Positions 22,488-33,017 of a stretch of DNA of 64,000 nucleotides are shown piece after piece. This stretch comes from Latrodectus hesperus. Taxonomy: Eukaryota; Arthropoda; Arachnida; Araneae; Theridiidae. Location: positions 1 to 64,000 of the forward strand of contig JAJQOW010000242.1 of NCBI GenBank assembly GCA_037975125.1. Direction: 5' to 3'. How positions within the stretch are numbered: position 1 is the stretch's first letter; the number at the start of each line of letters is the position of its first letter. Made by a program: the position numbers and the translations under genes. The notes below the pieces were generated by a model, which was not told where the DNA came from, searched no databases, and saw only the letters and a list, made by a program, of their open reading frames with translations.

Positions 22488-22867
22488 TTTGTGTTGTTAC
22501 TTATGACACTTGGACGAGCCAAGCTCGCTATGCAGTTGGCAGTGTAAATTTAAGTCACTAGGTTTCGTCTTTCGTTTAACCAGAGCACCAGGAAGTTGAA
22601 AGTACGACTTTACTTTAAGTACTCCCCCGATAAATGGCATCACTATGGGATCTACTCCCTCAATTATGACATTGATCTGAAGGAGGAAGAAATTTTATCC
22701 AGACCATTCCACCCATGGTAACAGCTCAACGATCGACCACGGGATTTCGATTCCACAGATTTAACGAGCACAGATATCGCAAGTACTTGGTGGGTCTTTG
22801 GCAGCATTGGGAATCGAACCGTGCCCTACTGGACGGAGGCCCAATGCCGTAACCACTGGCCATGGTA
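22488..22867 (-). repeat. SINE family A, copy 4 (reversed)
   Basis: Reads in reverse from gttgttacttatgacacttgg through ccatggtaacagctcaacg to aaccactggccatgg. It is full-length by comparison with 3451-3835. Confidence 0.85.
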
Positions 22868-23013
22868 TTTTGTACCCAAATAAATTGACCCTCTTCTCCG
22901 AGCCCTAAACCAGGGCTCCTAATGATGTAAAAGTATGCCAGCGCTTTTCGAAGTGGAAAAAAAATTCAACCTCTAAAACTAAACTCAATGGCACGACAGC
23001 CCATGTGGGCCAC

Positions 23014-26000
23014 AAATGAAAACCACAATTAGACTAAGAATAAGATTACTACTAAATGAAACCAATTATTTGTATATCCATTAGATATTTCTTAAGATAT
23101 ACTGGAATTTTGAAATCAAACTTGTTGAGAATCTGAAGTTTCACATACCATACGGGTGCATTATACAAAAACTCATTTTTCTCGTAAATTATAAATTTTG
23201 TAATAAAAAGAAAACAGAAATTAATCTAAGAATAAGATTTACTACTAAATAAAACAAATTATTTGTATATCCATTGGGTATTTCTTAAGATATACTGGAA
23301 TTTTGAAATCAAACTCAGCTAGAATCTGAAGTTTCACATACCATATGGGTGCACAATACAAAAACTCCTTTTTCTCCTAAATTATATTTTTTGTAATAAA
23401 ATGAAAACCACAATTAGTCTAAGAATAAGATTTACTACTAAATGAAACCAATTATTTGTATATCCATTGGGTATTTCTTAAGATATACTGCAATTTAGAA
23501 ATCAAACTTAGTGAGAATCAGAATTTTCACATACCATATGTGTACGCTATGCAAAAACTCTTTTTTATACTAAATTATATTTTTTGTAATAAAAAGAAAA
23601 CAACAGTTAGTCTAAGAATAATATTTACTACTAAATGAAACCATTCATTTGTATATCCTTAGGGTATTTCTTAAGATATACTGGAATTTTGAAATCAAAC
23701 AAACTTTGCGAGAATTAGATGTTTCACATACCATATGGGTGCACTATACAAAAACTCATTTTTTTTCTAAATTATATTTTTTGTAATAAAAAAGAAAACC
23801 ACAATTAGTCTAAAAATAAGATATACTACTAAATGAAACAAATTATTTTTATAGCCATTGGGTATTTTTTAAGATATACTGGAATTTTGGCATGAAACTT
23901 AGTAAAAATCGGATGTTTCACATACCATATGTGTGCATTATACAAAAATTCATTTTTCTCCTAAATTATATTTTTTGTAATAAACTAAAAACCACAATTA
24001 GTCTAAGATTATGATTTACTACTTAATGAAAACATTTATTTGTATATCCATTGGATATTTCTTAAGATATACAGGAATTTTGAAATTAAACTTAGCGAAA
24101 ATCTGTGGTTTCAGATACCATATGGGTGCATTATACATAAACTCATTTTTCTTCTAAATTATATTTTTTGTAATGAAATGAAAACCACAATTACTCTAAG
24201 AATAACATTTACTACTTAATTAAACCAATTATTTTTATATCTTTTGGGTATTTTTTAAGATATACTGGAATTTTGAAATCAAACTTAGCGAGAATCTGAA
24301 GTTTCACAAACGATATGGATGCGCTTTACAAAAACTCATTTTTCTCCTATATTATATTTTTGGTAATAAAATGAAAACCAAAATTACTCTGAGAATAAGA
24401 TTCACTAATAAATCAAACCACTTGTTTGTATAGCCATAGGGTATTGCTTAAGATATAAGGGAATTTTGAAATGAAACTTTGCGAGCATCAGAAATTTCAC
24501 ATACAATATGGGTGCACTATACAAAAACTCAATTTTCTCCTAAATTATATTTTTTGTAATAAAATGAAAACCACAATTAATCTAAGAATAACATTAACTA
24601 CTTAATAAAATCAATTATTTTCATATCAATTGGGTATTTTTTAAGATATACTAGAATTTTTAAATCAAACTTAGCGAGAATCAGATGTTTTACATATCAT
24701 ATGGGTGCACAATACAAAAACTCATTTTTTTTTCGAAATTTTATTTTTCGTAATAAGATGAAAGCCAGTATTAGTCTAAGAATAAGATTTACAACTAAAT
24801 GAAACCATTTTTTTGTATATCCATAGGGTATTTCTTAGGATATACTGGAATTTTGAAATCAAACTTAGCGCGAATCTGAAGTTTTACACACCATGTGGTT
24901 GCACTACACAAAAACTCATTTTTTTTAAATTATATTTTTCGTAATAAAATTAAAACCACAATTTGTCTAAGAATAAGATATACTACTAAATGAAAGCATT
25001 TATTTGTAAATTCATTGGGTATTTTTTAAGATATGCTGGAATTTTGAAATCAAACTTAGCGAGAATCAGACGTTTCACATACCATATGGGTGCACTTTAC
25101 AAAAACTCATTTTTCTCGAAAATTACATTTTTTGTAATATAAAGAAAACACAAGTTAGTCTAAGAATAAGATATACTACTAAATGAAACAAATTATTTGT
25201 ATATACATTGGGTATTTCTTAAGATATACTGGAATTTTTAAATCATACTTAGCGAGAATTTAAAGTTTCACATACCATATGGATGCTCTATACAAAAACT
25301 CATTTTTCTCCTAAATTTTCTTTTTTGTAATAAAATGAAAACCACAATTAGTCTAAAAATAATATTTTTTACTTAATGAAACCAATTATTTTTATATCTA
25401 TTGGATATTTTTTAAGATATACTGGAATTTTTAAATGAAACTTAGCGAGAATCGGATGTTTCACATACCATAAGGGTGCATTATACAAAAACTCATTTTT
25501 CTCAAAAATAATATTTTTTGTAATAAAAAGAAAACACAAATTTGTCTAAGAATAAGATATACTACTAAATGAAACAAATTATTTGTATATCCATTGGGTA
25601 TTTTTTAAGATATAATGGAATTTTGAAATCAAACTTAGCGAAAATCATAAGTTGGGAATCAAAAGTTTAAGAAGAAATTAAAGAATATTATATGGGTACA
25701 CTTTACAAAAACTCATTTTTCTCGTAAATTATATTTTTTCTAATAAAATGAAAACCACAATTATTCTAAGAACAAGATATACTACTAAATGAAACAAATT
25801 ATTTGTATATCCATTGGGAATTTTTTAAGATATAATGGAATTTTGAAATCAAACTTAGCGAGAATCAGAAGTTTTACACACCACATGTGTGCTCCATACA
25901 AGAATTCATTTTTCTCCTAAATTATATTTTTTGTAATAAAATGAAAACCACAATTAGTCTAAGAATAAGATTTACTACTAAATGAAACCATTTATTTGTA

Positions 26001-26498
26001 TATCCATAGGGTATTTCTTAAGATATACTGGAATTTTGAAATCAAACTAAGCGAGAATCTGAAGTTTCACATACCATATGGATGCACTATACAAAAACTC
26101 ATTTTTCTCCTAAATTATATTTTTTGTTATAAAATGAAAACCACAATTAGTCTAAGAACAAGATATACTACTAAATGAAAGAAATTATCTGTATATCCAT
26201 TGGATATTTTTAAAGATATAATGGAATTTTTAAATCAAACTTAGTGAGAATCAGAAGTTTCCATATCATATGGGTGCACTATGCAAAAACTCATATTTTT
26301 CCTAAATTATACTTTTTGTAATAAAATAAAAACCACAATTATATTCTAAGAATGAGATTTACCACTAAATGAAACCAATTATTTATATTTACATTGGGTA
26401 TTTTTTAAGATATACTGGAATTTTGAAATCAAACTTAGCGAGAATCTGAAGTTTCATATACCATATGGGCGCACTATAAAAAAACTCATTTTTGTCCT
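23014..26498. repeat. AT-rich satellite, about 18 units of ~193 bp
   Basis: The unit contains accacaattagtctaagaa, atttgtatatccattgggta, taagatatactggaatttt, cataccatatgggtgcac and aaaaactcatttttctcc. Units start about every 192-195 bp. One unit near 25640-25690 carries an extra insertion (gggaatcaaaagtttaag). Short open frames at 23456 and 25996 occupy the same phase of the unit and are repeat-born, not genes. Confidence 0.97.
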
Positions 26499-26518
26499 CA
26501 TAATGCACCCATACGGTA
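26499..26518 (-). repeat. Inverted satellite fragment at the array edge
   Basis: The 20 bp right after the last unit are the reverse complement of the cataccgtatgggtgcatta-type phrase of the unit, so the array's right border is an inverted junction. Confidence 0.6.
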
Positions 26519-26519
26519 A

Positions 26520-26830
26520 GTCAAGGTAGGTCAAGGGACAAACCCAGCTTTGATCTTTTGTACCAATCAATGATAGGGCGTGTTTTCCACTCCTCCGAGA
26601 TTTTAGATTTTAGAGTATAACTTCATAAAGGTGAGTGTGGATGAGGGAGTTGTTGAAATCCTGCAACCCTCCTTAGCAAGATAATTTGCCATTTCATTCC
26701 CGTGGAGATTCACATGTGAAGGTATCCATTGCAAATGAACATCATGTTTAAGTGAAATGAGCTTTAGTTTAAGTAGTATGGAGTTGCTGATCTTGTCGCC
26801 TACAAGAAGCCAATTACTAAGATGGTGGAG
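26520..26830 (-). mobile_element. LINE RNase H fragment
   Basis: On the minus strand a short interrupted frame reads LQWIPSHVNLHGNEMANYLAKEG (26736 down to 26668), the RNase H signature W-I-P-x-H...GNE-A-D/N...A of non-LTR retrotransposons. Stops follow. It is an old remnant next to the satellite. Confidence 0.75.
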
Positions 26831-27029
26831 AGAACTACGGCTGATTCTGAACTACGGAAATTACTGATCAAATAAATAAAGAGTTGAGTACTAAAATTAA
26901 TAGTTCGTATGAAAGCTGTCATAATATTACATTTCAAGCCATAGAACACAATAATTTCGAGCAAAAAATGCCTGAAAAGTAGGTTGAATACCTACGTTGA
27001 AAATTGTCATTTCTAAATAAAGTCTATCT

Positions 27030-29600
27030 AAAGAAAGCTAAGAATACCTTAAAATCCAGGTATTAGATTATGTGCAAAACATTTTCTGCAAAACTAAGTT
27101 ATACTGTAAAACCTTCTAAAACCAAAGACTGGGATGCTGTCGGCAAGAAACAGCAAGATCTCCATATATATTATTCCATATATTCAACTCTATGAATCAT
27201 CGATATAGAAATATCCAAAATCCCACCTGTTACAAATTATAATAATCAAATTCTATACTCATCAAAATCCCAAAGTGAGGTCTTTGCAGTAAATTTCTTC
27301 AACATAATATACCATGATCTAATCCCAATTGATTACTCAGGTCATGGAAAATGATACTAAACAACAAATTTACAGTCTCCGAACTTAAATTAGCCATCAA
27401 AAACATCAGAATATCCACATCAGGTGAAGATAATATATCCACTGAAGTATTCAAATCTTTAAATCAAGTAACTTCTCACCAGGTATTCTAAATTTTCAAT
27501 GTTCTATTCTTAACAATTGGAAATCATCTATTATTATACCAATTCCCAAACCAAACAAACCCCAATCCACAATAAATTAAAATCGACCTATGTTTTTAAC
27601 CTCTGTCTGTCTGTCAAAATGCTTGAAAGAATGTTGTCATATTCTTAATTTGTAATCAGAAGGCAGAAGAACGTCATCTAGGTTTCATACCCTCCAAAGA
27701 CAGTGAAACCGCAATACAGCTTTTGCGTTATGATCTGCATCAGACAAAAATTCAGAAGAAATTTATTATTGCAATCTCAATGGATGTACAATCTGCTTAT
27801 GACTCTGTTTAAATTGATGAGTTGATCTATAAATGCCTACAGTTGTGGATAGTAGATAAAACAACTAAATGGATTCATAATTTCTTGCAAGACAGAAAAT
27901 AAAAAATGAGATGGAGAAAAATACATATTCAAAAACAGTTCATTCATCAAGGGGTGTTCCACAGGGTAGTATATTGTAACCTAATCTATTTACTATTTTT
28001 ATGCCACATTTTCATGAAACCATCTCTCATGGGGTTAAACAAATAATACATGCAGCTGACACTCATACTTACTGGGCAAATTCATTTTCCAATCAACTGC
28101 TATATCCACTTAGATTTCCAGAACAAATTTCTTACCAATCAAGAAATTATACAATATTTTAATGATTTACACAAATGACTCTCCCAGATTCATCATAGAC
28201 GCATCTGAAAAAGAAGATATTACATCCTTTTCTGCTTGAACTACAGGTGGATCATTTGGATAGATAATAAATAGCACACATTAAGTTTTTTCTGCAGAGG
28301 CACTTGCAATCTGCCAAGCAAAAGATGAGCTGCTCAACTATGAAAAAAGAAACATAATATTTTTTTATCCTACGCCCGACCTTGGTTTTTCAACCATCAG
28401 TCTCTGTCGGGCAGCCCAATACAATCTTGAGGTGAATGAAAAGTCATCTTCCGCAGAATTTCTAACTGAGACGTCCGAAAGTCCAGGGCAATTGTAAAGG
28501 TGGTCACCAGTCATGTCCTCTAGTCCACAAAAAGGGCAGATCGGAGAGTCCTTCAAACCCAAACGGTGAAGGTGTTTTTGCAGATAATCATGCCCAGTTT
28601 TAAGGCGAAAATTTGCCACTCCCACAGCTCTGTGGAGGTTACACGGAATAGGCTTTGTTAGTAAGGAAGCCCATGCTTTCCCCTTTATGCACATCTTGTA
28701 AACATTTCTATGACAGGATTTCTATGACATTTCTATGACATATTTGACTTAATAAGCCTTTTAACAGTATGGTACTCCAAGGCTGGAGAAGGCTGTTGTA
28801 GATCTGAGCCAGCCTTTGCCAATTTGTCAGCTGCGTCATTTCCCGCGATACCACAGTAGTAGAAACATAATATATACCGATTGTAAATCTATCCTTATGG
28901 TCTTTATAGAATGTAGTCAAAAAATCAGTAAATATAATCCTACGTTTAAAACACAAAATATGGCAGGCTTCAGAATTCTCTACAGCACTTCATATTATTT
29001 GGATTCCAGCTCTTTAAGAGATTATAATGAATGAAAAAGCAGATGTACTGGCGAAGTCGGTCACAGAGTTTTATATGAGTTTTATATAATCACAGAGGAT
29101 TTTTACTAATTCACCAAAAGTAATATTTAAAAATCTCAAAATAAGGTATTCAAATATAGTAAATATTACCATAGAGTTGGAGACCTCTCAGAATAGAGTT
29201 TAATGAATAAATCTCTTAGATCACATAAAGCAGATGAATTGCTGTCAAAATTCCTATCCTATATGTTACTGACTCCAGCTTTTCTTTATCGGTTCAATAT
29301 AGCTTATTTAAATAAATGTAACATATGGTATGCAGTTTAAACTATTGAACATACAATTTTGCCTTGCCCAAGACATACCAAGTACCGGAATCAATTTGTG
29401 GATAATCTGAACATAACCAATTATAAAATATTAATCGAAATCGTCATATCTAGCTTAAACAAATTAAAGACATATTTTAAATTTTTTTTAACTATCAAAA
29501 GATTTTAAATAGTTCTTTTTCTAGATTAATAGAGACAAAAGCGAGAGTTCCTAAAAGTCTCAGGTTATTTCCAAACAACCAACCTATACCTTTTGTCTTT
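27030..29600 (+). pseudogene. Decayed jockey-like LINE ORF2
   Basis: Several stop-interrupted stretches on one strand follow the order of a LINE reverse transcriptase. They are: FTVSELKLAIKNI with GEDNIS (27370-27440); a PIPKPNKP-like stretch (near 27540); QLLRYDLHQTK and MDVQSAYDSV, with the catalytic Asp (27715-27810); and SSRGVPQGS (near 27945-27970). An AAD remnant of the FADD box follows (near 28055). Then comes RNase H: IYTDCKSILM at 28870 and NEKADVLAKS near 29030, and a C-terminal cluster near 29340. An antisense LINE at 28361-28860 cuts the RNase H part. It is old, with many stops and small indels. Confidence 0.82.
28361..28860 (-). mobile_element. 5'-truncated LINE inserted in the decayed LINE
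   Basis: The minus strand encodes an RNase H end (CGIAGNDAADKLAKAG, about 28846-28800). Downstream, across a frame break, an open frame (28694-28365) has NFRLKTGHDYLQKHLHRLG and CPFCGLED...HLYNC, the C-terminus of a jockey-type ORF2. A short poly(T) at the left end is its poly(A) tail. A perfect 13-bp target duplication AGAAACATAATAT (28348-28360, 28861-28873) flanks it. It is clearly younger than the plus-strand LINE it interrupts. Confidence 0.92.
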
Positions 29601-29943
29601 GAAGTCAAATACAACAAATTTTGATGAACATTTAAAATATAAGTATGTCTTAATAAATAATTAGACATTAAGGACCCTATTACATAAGAGTTACCTCTAT
29701 TCCAGAAGGAGCAACTCCCATGGACTTAACATTATGTGACGTCACAACTCGAGTTGCGACAATTTTCACTCGTTGTCCAATGATATTTCAGATATTTTTC
29801 TTTAAGCTGCGCAGTTGAAATTTAACATTATTTTGTTTTCGTCAAATTTCATGCCAAATGAAATTTATTAGCATTATAAGTTGCAGAAAATCAGCAACAT
29901 TTTTGTTCATGGCACCAGCAAGTCAGGTAACTTACTTCGTAAA

Positions 29944-30169
29944 AAGGGCGCTCCGTGGCTGAGTGGTCAAAGGCATCACTGCTAATCGCTTGAGAGCGTA
30001 GGAGTGTGGGTTCGATTCCCACCGTGGCCCTGGGTGTTTTCTTCGTTATTCTTCTGTGTTTGTACATCTGTCATTGTGCTATTTGTTCTAATATCGACGA
30101 AGACTTACAAGCGGATCTCAAGAATCAAGAATACGAGTCTGAATATATGTAATGTAATAAATAAATAAA
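29944..30169 (+). mobile_element. SINE family D (tRNA-Ser-derived), copy 2
   Basis: Begins gcgctccgtggctgagtgg, with the anticodon-arm phrase actgctaatc (GCT anticodon of tRNA-Ser), a long variable-arm-like part and B box ggttcgattcccacc. The body ends ggatctcaagaatcaag and a (taaa)n tail. A perfect 11-bp target duplication TACTTCGTAAA is at 29933-29943 and 30170-30180. Confidence 0.95.
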
Positions 30170-30517
30170 TACTTCGTAAATGATTTTTAAAACGGATCAA
30201 ATTTTGCCTTGTTTTCATCAAACGGAAATAAGTACATGAAATGGTTGTTTATTTTCATTATTGTTGTCAAAATTCAGTGTTAATGAACGATCATGAAATT
30301 TAAAATTTTAAAACAACAAATTTAAATTTAGAATGGGCATATTAATTTCGATATAAAATAATTTAACTACTAAAAATTTGACTACATTTTAACGAATATT
30401 TTATTATTCGAATTATTTTGTTTAAATAATTTGAAAATATTACAAAATATTCTTAATATATATGGAGATATTCTTAAATAAGGTAAATATCGTCATATTT
30501 ACTTTTTTGAAGTTTCC

Positions 30518-30577
30518 ATATTTTCCTTATTCGCATTCGTTTCCGAAGTAATTTCGGAAACGAATAAGGAAAATATT
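30518..30577. other. Inverted repeat (hairpin)
   Basis: atattttccttattcg... at 30518 is repeated inverted as cggaaacgaataaggaaaat at 30554-30577, with a 6-base duplication (cattcg) in the left arm and a 4-base centre. It lies inside the TTAA-bounded element. Confidence 0.7.
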
Positions 30578-31659
30578 CGTATTTTCTAATGTTTTACTTT
30601 CTGTTCTAATGTTTCATTATTTTTTAAATCTTATTATTTCAATAATATATATTCACGCTCTTTAGTTATCAGGATAAAATTTAATATTTAAACATGTAAA
30701 GTTTTTCAAAAATGATTTTATTATGTCACAATTGCAACATATTCGCATGGCATTACGTCACAATGACGTCATCTTGGCAACATTTCGTCGTCACCAAAAA
30801 AAAAAAAACTCAGAATTTATAACCATGGATTATATAGCACTTGTGGCTATATTTTTATGTAATAATAAATGTTATGCAAAATTTATTAAGTTATCATCGA
30901 ATGTAATGGAGAAAATATTAAAATTTAGTATTATTAAAGTACTGCATATTTGTTAATTTATATTATTTTTTAATTAACCTAATTTAAATTTTATGATACT
31001 TAAATACTAAATATTTAAACTTGAAATTGTTAAAATAACTATTTTATAAAAGAAGTATTGCTTTTTGGATTTTGCTAATATTTTTAGTTTTGAAAGATAC
31101 TTTCAAACAGAATTACTTTAAAAACATGTTAATATTAATTTTCGAAATCTGAATGGCTAAAATATTGTATTGACTTGACCTCTGGAATTTCATTAAATTG
31201 TATTCACAAAAAATATTTAGTCTTTTAGCCTCTTTAAGAATTTAAAATATAATTGCTTTGCTTAAGAGGTATAATTTATAAATCTCATTAAGTACTGACT
31301 GTTTAATAGTTAGACATAAATATTTGATGAAATTTTCAAAAATGTTTCTTAGTAAAAATTGCATTCATTTTTCTTTTCTTTTCATTATATTTTTTAAATC
31401 TACACTACTCAAGGATTATATGCAGTATATTCATCAATCTTTCTTATTCAGACTATCCAAAATTAAATAATGCAAAATTAAGTCTAAATCTAATTTTTTT
31501 TAAAAAAATGTGCATTCAGACAACCGAATCTAGTCAGAAAACGAAATAATGATATTGCTAAAGGACGCAGAAAATGGGAAATAATTGGCAGAGTCAATCA
31601 TAAAATGTGAACTCAAGAATATGTTTCAGTTTCCAGAAAATTATGATTAAAGAAGATAA

Positions 31660-32084
31660 GGATCAAATTTACTGTATGGTCACCCTTGGCGCGTTTTTTT
31701 GGTGCCAAATTTGGCGAACATATTTATTGGTAACACGGCAAATTAGTATTTTGGCAATCCTATTTGTCATTAATTTTTCATGAATATATACCGATTTAAA
31801 GTCATAAAAATAAAATTTAATCAAAAATTTTATGGATAATTTAACATATCAACATTATTATATTTTATTATATTAATAATTGAAAACTATAAATCTGTGC
31901 TTTTTGTTCATTTTTTTAAAATTAGTTGAGTATATTGTTAGATACCAACAATGTATGAAATATTTGTCACAATTTCAGCCATTTTCTCTCGCCGTTTTCT
32001 CCGATCGGAAATTCATCATATGGTCACCCTTGGGGACTTTTTGAAAACTTCACCAAGGGTGACCGTACGGTCAATTTTGACCAA
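31660..32084. mobile_element. MITE family M, copy 3 (uninterrupted)
   Basis: gatcaaatttactgtatggtcaccctt at the left mirrors gtgaccgtacggtcaattttgaccaat at the right. The interior matches copies 1 and 2 (acaatgtatgaaatatttgtc, cgatcggaaattc) with no SINE, giving the intact length of 425 bp. Confidence 0.82.
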
Positions 32085-32683
32085 TGATAATAAATTTAGT
32101 AAATAAATACTCTGTAGTATCTTGAAGAGTGCTTTATTTTCTTAATAAACTGTGAAGTAACAGACCTGAAAAATTTTTCATACGTTGATTTATTTAGACC
32201 AGATATTCTTAAAAAATGATGTGAGAAAAATAACATCAAATTTTAAGTGTAAAATTGATTCAGGCAAAACAAAGGAAATGCATTATAAATGTTAATTAAT
32301 TAGTAATTTGAAAACTTGGCTGAAAGCAAAATACTCAAAACGAATTTATCCTGATATCTGGAATCTACTTAGTAAAATATGGCAACCTTGAAAATGTTAG
32401 CCAGAAAAGTGATCTGTTATTATTAAATATAGTAAAAAACAGTTATTTTTTCTTACATCACACCTGAAAAAAATATCAAGCATTCATTGGACAATGAGTG
32501 CGAACTGCCACAACTCAAGTTATGACGATCACATAATGTTAAGTCTATGGGAGTTGCTATACAGGATAAAATAAGCAGCAAATAAATTCAATGTACCTAA
32601 AGGTTTTTCCATTGTCAACTTATAAACATACAGACAGGAAATTGTTCCTGGAATACAGGCAACTCTAATGTAATAGGGCTTAA

Positions 32684-33017
32684 TAACACTTATTTGTTGT
32701 CCCATCCCAACAAATTCTTTAGCTTACAAAATTAATCAAACTTTTGTAGTTGACATAAGCACACTTTTGATTATGCCCAGTATGCTGCATTTGGAACATG
32801 TTAAACTAAAGTAAACAAATAAATCTGAAACGTGATTCCTCTACGATGCTTTATACATTACAATTTTTTTTGTATGAATTAAATGTTTTCGTTAGCTAGA
32901 TTTTTTTCATTATCCAATCATCAGGGCAATAGTCATCTAAGTGATAAATATTTTTATAATAACAATTACCAATCGTATTTTTTATACTTAAAACATTTTT
33001 TAAGAATTTAATTAGTG
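32684..33017. other. ADAT3 upstream region
   Basis: AT-rich sequence between the TTAA element and the ADAT3 start codon. I see no clear TATA box or GC-rich promoter. Confidence 0.4.

Larger units (their letters stand above)
29672..32679. mobile_element. ~3 kb DNA transposon bounded by TTAA
   Basis: The left end (from ccctattacataagagtt) and the right end, reversed (ccctattacattagagtt), are inverted repeats. The similarity goes on inward for about 130 bp (ccatgggagttgct, cacataatgttaagt, attgtccaatga), with an extra ~90 bp in the right arm. TTAA stands outside both ends (29668-29671, 32680-32683). TTAA targets and CCC-starting termini are typical of piggyBac. No transposase is recognisable inside. 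A SINE D (29944-30169) and MITE M copy 3 (31660-32084) are inserted in it. Confidence 0.75.

Noticed and set aside
23456..26178. Small frames such as 23456-23638 and 25996-26178
   Set aside because: Same register of the AT-rich satellite unit; repeat-born.
29944..30030. A tRNA-Ser gene
   Set aside because: The head is tRNA-like, but it continues into a SINE body with TSDs and occurs in several copies; acceptor ends do not pair as in a working tRNA.
30723..30956. A 77-codon frame inside the TTAA element as a transposase
   Set aside because: It has no transposase motif and is too short; the AT-rich C-terminal part looks like chance.
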